Origin: Chryseobacterium oryzae
GTDB taxonomy: Bacteria; Bacteroidota; Bacteroidia; Flavobacteriales; Weeksellaceae
DNA: 64,000 bases
NCBI RefSeq assembly: GCF_022811665.1
Contig: NZ_CP094529.1
Location: 3,067,264 to 3,131,263, forward strand
Direction: 5' to 3'
Under the pieces are notes generated by a model. The model saw only the letters and a list, made by a program, of their open reading frames with translations. It did no database searches and was not told the origin of the DNA. The position numbers and the translations under genes were made by a program. The first letter of the stretch is position 1. Every line of letters begins with the position of its first letter. This document shows positions 8,672-17,953 of this stretch, one piece after another.

Positions 8672-9583
8672 TTATTTCTCTATTACTGCCGCAGAAGTTT
8701 TGTTGTAAGTTGCTTCTATAGGATTATCATTCGCATTATAGAAATCTTTATACATTTTCTCCTGTTTTTTTATAAGATCTCCTACTGTTCCATCTGTTCC
8801 TGGTACTGGTTGAGAAAGCATTGCCTGATTCATCATTGGTCTTACAGATGCAAAAGGATCTTTTTTAAAATCGCTGAACGTTTTTTCGAATTTTTCTCTT
8901 GTTAAATCTTTTGGTTTTCCTCCAGTAGCTTGTGCAAGCGTTTCCATGTAAGAAAATTCTTTATAATCATCTACTTTTTTATTACCCTGCAAGATCCAAG
9001 AGTAATTTTTTGCATCGTCTTCTATTTTCACAATTAACCCAGGAAGCCCCCAGAATTTATAAGGACCATCTGGAAAAGGCAAATCTGTAGAGAACCAAGC
9101 TGTCCATTTTCTGCCTCCAAAATCTGTAGTAGCTTTTTGGGTGTTATACTCTCCTATTTTTTGCTTTTCATTAGAAATTTTCCATTTGAATTTTAAATCT
9201 TCTGTATAAGCAATATTCACTGGTGTCATTCCGTTGGCAACTTTGTCGATATACTCTATTTTCATCCCCGGATAATATTTGTGAATTCTTGCAGAAAATT
9301 TCGGCGTTTTCAGGGACTTAGAAAGATCTTTATAAACACCAGCTTTCTGCATGGCTTCTATTTCTACTTTAGTAATAGAATCCTGAGAAATTACTGTATA
9401 ATCCTGATAAACAGATCTGTCTTTATTTGTAATATCCAAAACGGTAATCACTTTATCCAGCTTAGTTGAGTCTTTTTTAGGCTTAAAAGTTAATTCATAA
9501 AAAAAACGGTTAGAACTTTCCTTTTCCTGGGCATTAGAGAAGGCAAATACAGCAACCATTAATAATGATAATATATTTTTCAT
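8672..9583 (-). CDS. GLPGLI family exported protein
   Basis: The 303-residue protein has a signal peptide (cleavage near FSNAQ). The core FPDGPYKFWGLPGLIVKIED sits around residues 173-192 after TDFGGRKWTAWFS. It is a paralogue of the protein at 1211-2104, from which it differs mainly in the C-terminal third. It lies downstream of the large outer-membrane receptor on the same strand, the usual company of this family. A hairpin terminator at 9675-9704 separates the two, so it may have its own transcript. The function is unknown. Confidence 0.85.
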   Translation of the reverse strand: MKNILSLLMVAVFAFSNAQEKESSNRFFYELTFKPKKDSTKLDKVITVLDITNKDRSVYQDYTVISQDSITKVEIEAMQKAGVYKDLSKSLKTPKFSARIHKYYPGMKIEYIDKVANGMTPVNIAYTEDLKFKWKISNEKQKIGEYNTQKATTDFGGRKWTAWFSTDLPFPDGPYKFWGLPGLIVKIEDDAKNYSWILQGNKKVDDYKEFSYMETLAQATGGKPKDLTREKFEKTFSDFKKDPFASVRPMMNQAMLSQPVPGTDGTVGDLIKKQEKMYKDFYNANDNPIEATYNKTSAAVIEK

Positions 9584-9674
9584 AGGTCTGTTTTTAATTA
9601 CGTTGTATTAATATCTTTTGAAGATTAGTATTGGTTTTTTAGAAATTGTTACAGTTTTTAAGTTTTTATTTTAA

Positions 9675-9704
9675 GAAAAAAACCAACCCTTTTCAGAGTT
9701 GGCT
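9675..9704 (-). terminator. Terminator after the outer-membrane receptor
   Basis: On the minus strand CCAACTC and GGGTTGG pair around TGAAAA and are followed by seven T. It lies just past the receptor stop at 9713 and before the GLPGLI gene. Confidence 0.75.
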
Positions 9705-9712
9705 ATAATATT

Positions 9713-12415
9713 TTATTTAAAGTTGAATTTTACAGAAAACATCACCTGACTTGGGCGAAGCTGCATGGTAGTTTGCGACACCGTTGCCAAATTCAGATCT
9801 ATTCTTTCAAAAACTTTTCTGTTGGCAATATTCATCCATTTCAATTCAAAATCAATTTTTTTACTTGCCCAGCTAAACTGGTAAGACAAATCGTAGAAAG
9901 CATTCTTGTATTTTGTATCTCCGAAATTAGAATTGATCTGATCCCAGTAAAATCCTAACGTATGATTTTCCATTGGATAAAAGAATACACTCAAATTATG
10001 GTTGTAACTTTCTGTTTTATTGTTCTGAATTCCGTTTTCTTGCTTAGTCCAGCCTTTAGAAGCATTAAAATCTACACTCATCCAAGAAAAATAGGTGTTG
10101 TTGAATTTAAAACCTAAAGTATTTCCTACATTTTTGTTATCGATAAAATCATTATTTCTAAGTTGTTGCGATGTTGTGTTAGACTGGTTAAAAGTAACAG
10201 ATGCATTTGTTTTGAATTTAGGGAAATATTTGCCAATCTCACCATACAAAGTATTGGTTTCACGGCTGTTTTCACTTTCAATATATTCGATAACACTGAA
10301 ACCAGATGAATTAACTCTGCTAGACGCCAATAAGTTATTCTTAGAATTGCTCACTCTATACCCCGCATTAAAGAATAAATTATTCAATGGGTTTCTATAC
10401 TCTAATCTACCTCCTGCACTTTTTGAAGTTGTCTGCGGAATAGGATTATTGGCATTCATCACATTAAAGCCTCCCGGACTTGTAAGAATATATCCCGCAT
10501 AAGCCGTTTGAATATCTCCAAAATTATTACTGATATTTCCGCTTGCACTTGCTTTAAAGAACGATGCGAAACTGTACTGTACAAAAATATTAGGTGTAAA
10601 AGTAGTTTTGTTTAAAGATTTGTTTACGTTTCTAGTTGGATCTTCTGCTTTAATGCTGTTAAAATTTACAGGAATGTTCGAAAACAAGCTCCAAGCATCA
10701 TTTTTATAATTAATTCCTACGGAAGCAGATGGAGTAATTTCTGTAAACTTCAGAGCGTTGTCATAGAGAGGACTGTTAAAATCCGGAGCTCCATTTACCC
10801 CTGTAGTTGTGCCATCAAAGTTTGTAGTGAGTTTGTCTGTTGAAAAATCTACACCCACTTGCGGAGTAAACGTCCATCCTTTTGTAGTAAAACTAATGTT
10901 GGCAGAATGAGATGTTTCTAAAGTTTTCATTCTGTAATTTTGAAGAGCTATACTTCCCGGAGCAAACGGAATTGTCGTTAATGACGAATTCTGAATAAAA
11001 GGAATTTTCAAGTATTCTGCAGGTGTAATCTGTAATGTTTGGTTATCATCCTGATAGTTAATATACGATTTTAAATTAACCATTTTTTCTTTCCAAGGAA
11101 TGATGGTACTTAGCGAGTTTTGGAAAGAAGAAGTTGGAGACTGTACTGCCTGGTTTCCGTATCTGTTACCCGAAACATCCCATCTGTTGGCATCTGCTCT
11201 ATCGGCATTCCAAAATTGAGAGAATGTTGTAACATTTTTAAAAAATCCTTTTTTAGCATTCTTTGTGAAAATTAATTCTCCCTTAAGCTTGTCTGTATAG
11301 AAATTATTTAAAAACTTATAACCATACTCTGTTTTTTGCTGAAAATCGGTTACGTAAGTCGTAGATTCTCTTTCAACAGCATTATTGGTATAATTGGCGT
11401 TGGTTTTTAGCTCCCACTCTTGTTTTTTATCGATATTGGTAAGGTAATTTGCAGACAAATAATGAACGTTATTAAATAAATATCTTCTTACCGGAAGATT
11501 AGGAACGCTTGCATTTTCTACACCCAACCAACTGTTCTGAGAGGCATTTCCTCTACGACCTTCCCAAGAACTTCCAAATCCTATAATATTTCCTTCATTT
11601 TCTACCTGTTCTCCCATGTTGTTGGTTTTGTAATTGAGCACCCATTGTTGTTTTTTGCTGAAAAACATAGGCGTGAGCTTTACATTCCATAGCCAAGGAT
11701 CTCCAAAACCACTTCCAACTTCACCTCTACCGGTCATGGTAACCGATTTTTTAAGTTTAATATTAATAGCAGCTGCATCTGACGGTATTTTACCCTGAAG
11801 CATTTTTACAGGTTGGTGATTTTCCATTACTTCCACTTTAGCAACAGCATCTTTAGGAAGCGAGTTGCTAATGGTTCCATAACCACCTTCCATAAGATCT
11901 TTTCCTTCAACATAGAATTTATTAATGGCATTACCCTGATACATAATTGTACCATCTGCTTTTACTTCTATCCCCGGAATTTTCTTCATTACATCTGCTA
12001 AAGTACGGTCACTTTTGCTGTCGAATGCCTTAAGATCGTAGGCGATGGTATCCCCACGGGAAGTAATTATTTTGGTTTTCAGCTTTACTTCTTTAATTTC
12101 TGTAGCTTCCGGCTGTAATTTGAAACTGATATTCTGATTGCTGTTAGTGATCTGTTTAGTCTGCGGTCTTTGATTAAATGCCTTAACTTTTAAATCTACA
12201 TTAGATTCAGATGAACTGAAAGTTACTTTATATTCACCTTTAGAATTGGTGATTCCATAAGCCAGAATAGCATCTTTTCCCGGCTCTTCTACCGTAACAC
12301 TTGCACTTGGAATTGCTACTCCGTCTTCATCTGTAACTACACCGCTTACCGTTTTCTGTGCAAAGGTAATGATGGAGAAAAAAAACATCAGAAAAAGAGA
12401 AATTTTTATTTTCAT
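9713..12415 (-). CDS. TonB-dependent receptor-like outer membrane beta-barrel protein
   Basis: At 900 residues, it has a signal peptide ending near ITFAQ. A carboxypeptidase regulatory-like domain follows (VSGVVTDEDGVAIPSASVTV, residues 23-42, to about 107). Then comes a plug-like region with VMKKIPGIEVKADGTIMYQG near 142-161 and a long beta-barrel ending in an aromatic-rich strand VMFSVKFNFK. This matches the outer-membrane beta-barrel family of SusC/TonB-type receptors common in Bacteroidota. No substrate clue is visible. A good promoter lies upstream (12565-12594) with a leader of about 140 nt. The GLPGLI gene follows after a terminator. Confidence 0.85.
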   Translation of the reverse strand: MKIKISLFLMFFFSIITFAQKTVSGVVTDEDGVAIPSASVTVEEPGKDAILAYGITNSKGEYKVTFSSSESNVDLKVKAFNQRPQTKQITNSNQNISFKLQPEATEIKEVKLKTKIITSRGDTIAYDLKAFDSKSDRTLADVMKKIPGIEVKADGTIMYQGNAINKFYVEGKDLMEGGYGTISNSLPKDAVAKVEVMENHQPVKMLQGKIPSDAAAINIKLKKSVTMTGRGEVGSGFGDPWLWNVKLTPMFFSKKQQWVLNYKTNNMGEQVENEGNIIGFGSSWEGRRGNASQNSWLGVENASVPNLPVRRYLFNNVHYLSANYLTNIDKKQEWELKTNANYTNNAVERESTTYVTDFQQKTEYGYKFLNNFYTDKLKGELIFTKNAKKGFFKNVTTFSQFWNADRADANRWDVSGNRYGNQAVQSPTSSFQNSLSTIIPWKEKMVNLKSYINYQDDNQTLQITPAEYLKIPFIQNSSLTTIPFAPGSIALQNYRMKTLETSHSANISFTTKGWTFTPQVGVDFSTDKLTTNFDGTTTGVNGAPDFNSPLYDNALKFTEITPSASVGINYKNDAWSLFSNIPVNFNSIKAEDPTRNVNKSLNKTTFTPNIFVQYSFASFFKASASGNISNNFGDIQTAYAGYILTSPGGFNVMNANNPIPQTTSKSAGGRLEYRNPLNNLFFNAGYRVSNSKNNLLASSRVNSSGFSVIEYIESENSRETNTLYGEIGKYFPKFKTNASVTFNQSNTTSQQLRNNDFIDNKNVGNTLGFKFNNTYFSWMSVDFNASKGWTKQENGIQNNKTESYNHNLSVFFYPMENHTLGFYWDQINSNFGDTKYKNAFYDLSYQFSWASKKIDFELKWMNIANRKVFERIDLNLATVSQTTMQLRPSQVMFSVKFNFK

Positions 12416-12564
12416 ATGTCGAGTTTTATTTATCTAAATTTTCTTGGTAAAAGAAGAATATATTTTACATTCTCTGGTAAAACAATTTTCTTCATATTGT
12501 AACTGGATGATTAGTTAATACAAAATCTGTTTTGTTACACAATACCGAGATTTATATTTTGAAG

Positions 12565-12594
12565 CAAAGCTAAGACAATATTTTATCACTACAA
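12565..12594 (-). promoter_or_regulatory. Promoter of the outer-membrane receptor
   Basis: Minus-strand TTG (12592-12594) and TAGCTTTG (12565-12572) are 19 nt apart, a full Bacteroidota promoter match. The intergenic stretch 12416-12720 holds this promoter, the leader and the thiL terminator; I see nothing else there. Confidence 0.65.
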
Positions 12595-12671
12595 AAATAG
12601 TTATAATGAGATTTGATTTTTATAGCCCATTCGAACTCAACTTGAATTCGTTTCATAAAAATACAATCAAC

Positions 12672-12696
12672 AAAAAACCACTACAAAATGCAGTGG
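12672..12696 (-). terminator. Terminator of thiL
   Basis: CCACTGCA and TGTAGTGG (minus strand, one G-T pair) form a hairpin with a TTT loop followed by six T. Confidence 0.85.
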
Positions 12697-12720
12697 CTTC
12701 ACAATATTTAAAATTAAATT

Positions 12721-13785
12721 TTAATCTTTCTGCTGATTTCCTAAAAAAGCATCCCAACCCTGTGCCGTTAAAGCAACTAACTGGTTAGAGCCTCTTGCAA
12801 TCATAAAGTTCCCGTCTTCTTTTTCAACGGCGTGACCGATAATTGTGAAATCCGGATGGTTTTTAATCTTATCAAAATCATTGGGCGAAATTGTGAACAG
12901 CAATTCATAATCTTCTCCGCCACTTAATGCCGCCATTACTGGGTTTAAATTAAATTCATCTGCTGTGGAAATCGTAAGATTATCCATCGGAATTTTTTCT
13001 TCATACAATCTGAAACCAACATTTGACTGATCCGAAAGGTGAAGGATTTCTGAAGCCAGGCCATCGGAAATATCAATCATAGACGTTGGTTTGATATCCA
13101 GCTGTTCCAAAATTCCTTTTACGTCTGTTCTTGCTTCCGGTTTCAATTGTCTTTCTAAAATATAATCATAACCTTCCATTTCAGGCTGCATATTGGGGTC
13201 AGCCAAAAAAACGGCGTGCTCTCTTTCCAGAATCTGAAGACCCATATAAGCTCCGCCTAAATCTCCTGTTACCACCAAAAGATCGTTGGGTTTTGCACCA
13301 TTTCTTTTGACAATATTTTCATCGTTTTCTATTCCGATTGCCGTGATGCTCATTACCAAACCAGCGTTGGAACTCGTTGTATCTCCGCCAATTAAATCAA
13401 CTTTATATCTAGCACATGCAGTCTGGATTCCGGCATAAATTTCTTCCAGAGCTTCTACCGGGAAACGGTTAGAAACGGCTAAAGAAACCAAAATCTGTGT
13501 GGGTGTGGCATTCATCGCGGCAATATCGCTGAGGTTCACCACAACGGCTTTATATCCCAAATGTTTTAAAGGAACATATCCTAAGTTGAAATGGACCCCT
13601 TCTGCCAAAACATCAGTAGTTAAGATAACTTTTTTATTTCCGGGATTTATAACCGCTGCATCATCTCCCACTCCAAGCTCCGAAGATTCATTGGATAATG
13701 GAAAAAATTCGGTTAAATGCTTAATTAAACCAAATTCTCCTAATTTTGAGATGGGCGTTAATTCTTGCTCTTTATCTTCAAACAT
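12721..13785 (-). CDS. thiL: Thiamine-monophosphate kinase
   Basis: ThiL phosphorylates thiamine monophosphate to the active diphosphate. Family marks are GVGDDAAV near residue 38, TTDVLAEGVHFNLGY near 56 (Mg binding), DLIGGDTTSS near 134, VTGDLGGAYMGL near 172 and the C-terminal SGGEDYELLFT near 290. The length of 354 is normal. It is on the same strand as the thioesterase, 72 nt downstream of it, with a palindromic spacer between. It ends at the hairpin at 12672-12696. Confidence 0.95.
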   Translation of the reverse strand: MFEDKEQELTPISKLGEFGLIKHLTEFFPLSNESSELGVGDDAAVINPGNKKVILTTDVLAEGVHFNLGYVPLKHLGYKAVVVNLSDIAAMNATPTQILVSLAVSNRFPVEALEEIYAGIQTACARYKVDLIGGDTTSSNAGLVMSITAIGIENDENIVKRNGAKPNDLLVVTGDLGGAYMGLQILEREHAVFLADPNMQPEMEGYDYILERQLKPEARTDVKGILEQLDIKPTSMIDISDGLASEILHLSDQSNVGFRLYEEKIPMDNLTISTADEFNLNPVMAALSGGEDYELLFTISPNDFDKIKNHPDFTIIGHAVEKEDGNFMIARGSNQLVALTAQGWDAFLGNQQKD

Positions 13786-13797
13786 ACGTTAAATTAT

Positions 13798-13861
13798 AAA
13801 TGATGTTGGATAATTGATAAATGCTGAAAAAATCAATCATTATTTATCAATTATCATTTAT
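13798..13861. repeat. Imperfect palindrome between thiL and the thioesterase
   Basis: AAATGAT, five bases, ATAATTGATAAATG on the left is mirrored by CATTATTTATCAATTATCATTT on the right around about 14 bases. The spacer is AT-only and could fold into a long hairpin. It may be a degraded mobile palindrome or a transcript stabiliser. Confidence 0.5.
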
Positions 13862-14352
13862 TTATTAAAAATTGCCGGATCTATATTTTCCGGGCGGAAA
13901 GGGAGTTTTTTAAAATCTTCTCTTGTCATTAGGATGGTTTCGGCGGTTTTGTATTTGTTCATCGCTTCCACTACATCATCCGGCGGAGAAGTCATTTTTC
14001 TGAGCATCGTATCAATCCAAACCCCGGTTGCTTCAGATGTGGCACAGTGAGAACCATCGGGGAGATAAAATTTATGTACAAAACGGTAAATGGATGCGTC
14101 TTCTGCACAACCATCAATTTCAAGACTTACTATTACCTTTTGATCGGCAAAAATTTCTTTAAAGAAAGAAAATCTTTCGTGCATAATTACAGGACCAATG
14201 CCCCAACGGCTCATTTGGGTAACGCCCATTTTTTCTTTTTTCATAAACGCCATTCTGGTCTGTGCACAGTATTGCACGTAAGAAGAATTGGCAAGATGCT
14301 TATTGGCATCCAGATCGCTCCAGCGAACTTCGAATGTATGGTAAAAAGTCAT
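13858..14352 (-). CDS. Acyl-CoA thioesterase (hotdog fold, 4HBT type)
   Basis: The 164-residue protein starts HTFEVRWSDLDANKHLANSSYVQY. This is the catalytic loop of 4-hydroxybenzoyl-CoA-type thioesterases, with Asp15 and Asn18/His19 in the R-W-x-D-L-D-x-N-x-H motif. It would hydrolyse an acyl-CoA thioester; the substrate is unknown, and FatA/YbgC-like relatives exist. It lies upstream of thiL on the same strand and may be cotranscribed with it. Confidence 0.8.
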   Translation of the reverse strand: MTFYHTFEVRWSDLDANKHLANSSYVQYCAQTRMAFMKKEKMGVTQMSRWGIGPVIMHERFSFFKEIFADQKVIVSLEIDGCAEDASIYRFVHKFYLPDGSHCATSEATGVWIDTMLRKMTSPPDDVVEAMNKYKTAETILMTREDFKKLPFRPENIDPAIFNK

Positions 14353-14423
14353 TTTAAAAAAAATAGTTTAGTTTGAATTAAAAGAAAAGATCACAAATTC
14401 TTTATTAGAAAATCAACGTTATG

Positions 14424-14490
14424 TTTGTCATTCCGCAGGAATCTAAAAACAATAGCCTTTCTTCAACTGAGATTCCTACGGAATGACAAA
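14424..14490. repeat. Short palindromic repeat element, copy 1
   Basis: Two 21-nt arms pair at 20 of 21 positions around a 25-nt loop. The left arm core is GTCATTCCGCAGGAATCT (14427-14444) and the right arm is its inverse at 14470-14490. A decayed relative lies at 37855-37921. It resembles a REP- or MITE-like dispersed element in a 278-bp gap that otherwise holds only the flavoprotein leader. Confidence 0.7.
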
Positions 14491-14630
14491 TTGAATGAAT
14501 ATGAAAGCTCTTGTGATTATTAATTTACTTTTAAAATTCAAAAATTATAATTCCCAAAATTACTCAAATAAGATGGTTTATAAAAATTGTAGTTTTGTAA
14601 AAATAATCTTCAGCATAAGATTAAATCATT

Positions 14631-15833
14631 ATGAAACAAATTATCATTATCGGAGGAGGTGCTGCAGGATTTTTCTGTGCTGCCAATCTTGACGAAAAAA
14701 AATATAAAATCACCATTTTGGAGCAGAATTCTGACGTTCTTCAGAAAGTGAAAATTTCCGGAGGTGGTCGCTGCAATGTAACTCATGCCTGTTTTGATCC
14801 AAAAGAGCTGGTTCAGTTTTATCCTCGCGGAAACAAAGAACTGCTGAGTGTTTTCACCAAATTCCAGCCGGGAGATACGATGGATTGGTTCGAAAAACGA
14901 AAAGTATCGTTGAAAATAGAAAATGATAACAGAGTTTTCCCGGAAAGCAATTCTTCGCAAACCATTATCAATACTTTTCTGAATGAAATTCAGCAGAAAA
15001 AGGTTGAAGTGAAAACGAAATGTTCGGTTAAAGAGATTGAAAAAACGGATGAAAAATATTCGGTTAAAACCAGTTTAGGAGATTTTGAAGCAGATTTTGT
15101 GATTTATACCACAGGAAGTTCGCCAAAATCTTTAAAAATGATAGAGAATTTAGGTCATAAAATCGTTGATCTGGTTCCTTCTCTTTTTACTTTTAATATT
15201 AAAGATGATTTGCTGAAAGATTTGGCAGGAACAAGTTTCGAAATGGCAGAAACCTCCATTCCCAAACTGAAAACCGAAGAGAGCGGGCCGCTTTTGATTA
15301 CGCATTGGGGACTTTCGGGACCTGCAATTTTAAAAATTTCTGCCTGGGAAGCCATTAATCTGGCAAAAGTAAAATACAACTTTGAAATTGAAGTTAATTT
15401 TATTTCCAAAGATTTTGATGATGCCGAAGAACTATTTCAGAATTTTAAACAATCGAATCCAAAGAAATCTATCGGACAGTCTAAAATATTTGAAGTAACC
15501 AATCGTTTTTGGCAGAGAATACTGGAAGTTTCAAAAGTCGATTTGAATAAACAAATTGCAAATATTTCAGGCAAAGAAATGCAAACGATTCTTGAAAATT
15601 TATGCAAAAAGAAATTTCAGGTTACCGGAAAATCTACTTTTAAGGATGAATTTGTAACCGCTGGAGGTGTTGATTTAAAGGAGATTAACTTTAAAAATAT
15701 GTCTTCAAAATTGTTGCCTAATTTGTATATTGCCGGAGAAGTTTTAAATATTGATGCGGTAACCGGCGGATTTAATTTTCAGGCATGTTGGAGTGAAGCC
15801 TGGCTGATTGCACAGGATTTGAACCAATTATAA
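14631..15833 (+). CDS. NAD(P)/FAD-dependent oxidoreductase, HI0933/YhiN type
   Basis: The FAD-binding Rossmann motif IIGGGAAGFFCA is at residues 5-16, followed by GGGRCNVTHA near 45. The C-terminal AGEVLNIDAVTGGFNFQACWSEA is typical of the HI0933 flavoprotein family (usual length about 400; here 400). The biochemical role of the family is not settled. The gene is the first of a + strand run with the DUF2306 and YARHG genes, 33 nt upstream of the former. Confidence 0.9.
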   Translation: MKQIIIIGGGAAGFFCAANLDEKKYKITILEQNSDVLQKVKISGGGRCNVTHACFDPKELVQFYPRGNKELLSVFTKFQPGDTMDWFEKRKVSLKIENDNRVFPESNSSQTIINTFLNEIQQKKVEVKTKCSVKEIEKTDEKYSVKTSLGDFEADFVIYTTGSSPKSLKMIENLGHKIVDLVPSLFTFNIKDDLLKDLAGTSFEMAETSIPKLKTEESGPLLITHWGLSGPAILKISAWEAINLAKVKYNFEIEVNFISKDFDDAEELFQNFKQSNPKKSIGQSKIFEVTNRFWQRILEVSKVDLNKQIANISGKEMQTILENLCKKKFQVTGKSTFKDEFVTAGGVDLKEINFKNMSSKLLPNLYIAGEVLNIDAVTGGFNFQACWSEAWLIAQDLNQL

Positions 15834-15866
15834 AAAGTTTATTTTCCGTAAGAATTTTAATAAAAT

Positions 15867-16505
15867 ATGCTTTCAGCTAAAAAAAATATTTCGAGTTTAT
15901 TCAAAATCCTTTTAATTATCGGGTTCGGATATTTCTTTTGGCTGATGTTGAAAATTACCTTCGAATATATTCCTTTGAAAAGTGATGTAAGTTTTTTAAT
16001 GATTAAACAAACTGAAGTTACAGACAGACCAGAATATCTTTATTTTTTTTACACTCACGTTTACACAAGTATTTTTGTTCTACTAACCGGTTTTTTAGCC
16101 ATTCTCAGAAAAGATTTTGGTGTGAAAAATTTCCATAAAAGCACAGGGAAAATATATGTTTTTCTAATTCTTTTATTTGCAGCACCATCAGGAATTTATA
16201 TGGGAGTTTTTGCCAATGGAGGATTTCTTTCTAAAATTTCATTTGTGATTTTGGGGAGTTTATGGTGGTTCTCAACGTTTAAAGCTTATCAATTAGCCCG
16301 ACAGAAAAAATTTACAGAACATAAAAAATGGATGTGGCGAAGTTTTGCATTGACAATTTCTGCCATTACCTTGAGAATGTGGAAAGTAATTATTGTATAT
16401 TTATTCCACCCGAATCCGATGGATGTCTATCAAATCATAGCGTGGTTGGGTTGGGTTCCAAACATTATTTTAATAGAATATTTAATTTTAAAAAAACACA
16501 TTTAA
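15867..16505 (+). CDS. DUF2306-like membrane protein
   Basis: The 212-residue membrane protein has about six hydrophobic segments. A histidine-containing HVYTSIFVLLTGFLAI precedes FHKSTGKIYVFLI and HKKWMWRSFALTISAITLRMW. This layout resembles DUF2306 proteins, possibly haem- or quinone-linked given the conserved intramembrane histidines. That is a recollection of the family pattern, not a search. It is followed after 4 nt by the YARHG lipoprotein. Confidence 0.65.
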   Translation: MLSAKKNISSLFKILLIIGFGYFFWLMLKITFEYIPLKSDVSFLMIKQTEVTDRPEYLYFFYTHVYTSIFVLLTGFLAILRKDFGVKNFHKSTGKIYVFLILLFAAPSGIYMGVFANGGFLSKISFVILGSLWWFSTFKAYQLARQKKFTEHKKWMWRSFALTISAITLRMWKVIIVYLFHPNPMDVYQIIAWLGWVPNIILIEYLILKKHI

Positions 16506-16509
16506 TTGT

Positions 16510-17430
16510 ATGAAAATTTTAAAAATTTCTTTAATTGCCCTTTTTGTCATCAGTTTATCTTCCTGTAAAAAAGAGACGGAAACCCATGCGAAGTCTAAAG
16601 ACAGCTTAGCTGTAAAGAAAGATTCTGTAATCGTTCCCGAAGTACATAAAGAGTATTACGGTATTTACATGGGCGATTTTGAGGGGAGAGGTCAAGTCTA
16701 TGACAGCGAGACGAAGGAGTATTATGATGGAATTGATTTCAAAAAAATCTCATTAAAAATCAACAGGATTACCAAAGACAGCGTTTACGGACAAAGCATT
16801 GTAGATGGAGCTCAAAGACCTTTCAGAGGGGTTTTTAAAGAAGGTTCCCAAACTTTTGTTTTGGATGAACCCGGAAATGATAAAACCGACGGAAGGTTTG
16901 AAGTGAAACTCAAAAACGACAGTATCACCGGGAAATGGACAGCCTTCAACAAGTCTGCAGTAAAAGCACCTTTGAAAAATCTGAAGCTGATTAAAAAGGA
17001 GTTTGTTTATAATCCCAATTTTATGCTGGATGAAAATTCTGATGTGGTAGACTGGGAAAATACCAAATATTCTAAAGAAAAATATACGGATGAAGAAACT
17101 GGGAAAACCGAAACTTTTACCGCCTCAAAAAATAGATATGCTTCTAAAGCCATATTTAAGATCAATGCTTCCAGGCAAAAGCTTACCGAAAAAGACTTAA
17201 AAAACCTCAGAAAACTCGATATGGAAATTATTAAAAATGCAGTTTTTGCAAGACACGGCTATGCATTTAAAAAACCTACGTACCGATATTTTTTTGAGCA
17301 GACAGACTGGTATATTCCGGTTTCTAACAATGTTGATGGCGAGCTTACTCCCTTGGAAAAAGACAATGTTGCTTTACTGAACCGTTTTATTCAATACGCA
17401 GAAGATAAGTATGACCAGTTTGGGAGATAA
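16510..17430 (+). CDS. YARHG-domain lipoprotein
   Basis: The 306-residue protein has a lipoprotein signal with lipobox LSSC (Cys19), so it is expected on the periplasmic face of the envelope. Residues 235-302 form a YARHG domain (NAVFARHGYAFKKPTYRYFF, then a tryptophan and LTPLEKDNVALLNRF). This domain occurs in extracellular proteins and is thought to bind or assist peptidoglycan-related partners; its function is unproven. The middle has beta-rich repeats of the DSITGKWTA type. It follows the DUF2306 gene by 4 nt and converges with the gene at 17433. Confidence 0.85.
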   Translation: MKILKISLIALFVISLSSCKKETETHAKSKDSLAVKKDSVIVPEVHKEYYGIYMGDFEGRGQVYDSETKEYYDGIDFKKISLKINRITKDSVYGQSIVDGAQRPFRGVFKEGSQTFVLDEPGNDKTDGRFEVKLKNDSITGKWTAFNKSAVKAPLKNLKLIKKEFVYNPNFMLDENSDVVDWENTKYSKEKYTDEETGKTETFTASKNRYASKAIFKINASRQKLTEKDLKNLRKLDMEIIKNAVFARHGYAFKKPTYRYFFEQTDWYIPVSNNVDGELTPLEKDNVALLNRFIQYAEDKYDQFGR

Positions 17431-17432
17431 TC

Positions 17433-17834
17433 TTAACCCTTTTTCCTGAATTGGAAGGAGGTATAAACGATCAGACATCCAACTGCATAACACAAAATAT
17501 CTATCCACGAGAAAGAATTTCCAATAACAATATACATTAGGCTTCCTGGTTGGAAGCCTAATTTTTCGGCAATATTTAAATACTGTGCAAACTCTACGAG
17601 GCACGAGAAAATAAAAATTCCGATGATCAGTTTTTCTCTGTCTATTTGTAAAAAAGTCCTAACAAAAGTATAAAGTAATATTACAGCAATTACATCCCCT
17701 AAATAGGCACGCACAAAAAAAACATCTCTAAGCTTTGTCGCGATTAAAACCTCTACTAAAAAAAGCAAAATTGTAAGAACAAAAAAAGGGATGCTGAATT
17801 TTAGCTTGAAATCGAAATCTTTGTTTTCCACCAT
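17433..17834 (-). CDS. DUF2809-like small membrane protein
   Basis: The 133-residue protein has four hydrophobic segments. AYLGDVIAVILLYTFVR, FSCLVEFAQYLNI and SFSWIDILCYAVGCL match the DUF2809 pattern. The family may be related to VanZ-like membrane proteins; no activity is known. It ends 2 nt from the stop of the YARHG gene (convergent) and seems to be transcribed alone. Confidence 0.75.
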   Translation of the reverse strand: MVENKDFDFKLKFSIPFFVLTILLFLVEVLIATKLRDVFFVRAYLGDVIAVILLYTFVRTFLQIDREKLIIGIFIFSCLVEFAQYLNIAEKLGFQPGSLMYIVIGNSFSWIDILCYAVGCLIVYTSFQFRKKG

Positions 17835-17953
17835 TTTAAAATGTTACTGTAATGTAAATATAAAACAAATTACAAATAATTCTAAATATCTTAACTTTGC
17901 AATCATTAACTGGAATCAAATCCTGATTTAAAAATTCCACAATTAAAAACAAA

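Noticed and set aside
10095..10502. Open frame of 135 codons opposite the outer-membrane receptor
   Set aside because: It is antisense to a clear beta-barrel gene, with no start context or family pattern.
12606..12788. Open frame of 60 codons on the + strand between the receptor and thiL
   Set aside because: It runs through the thiL terminator and into the thiL 3' end on the other strand, with no promoter or coding character.
14495..14692. Open frame of 65 codons before the flavoprotein
   Set aside because: It overlaps the start of the well-supported gene at 14631 in another frame and looks like low-complexity AT-rich DNA.
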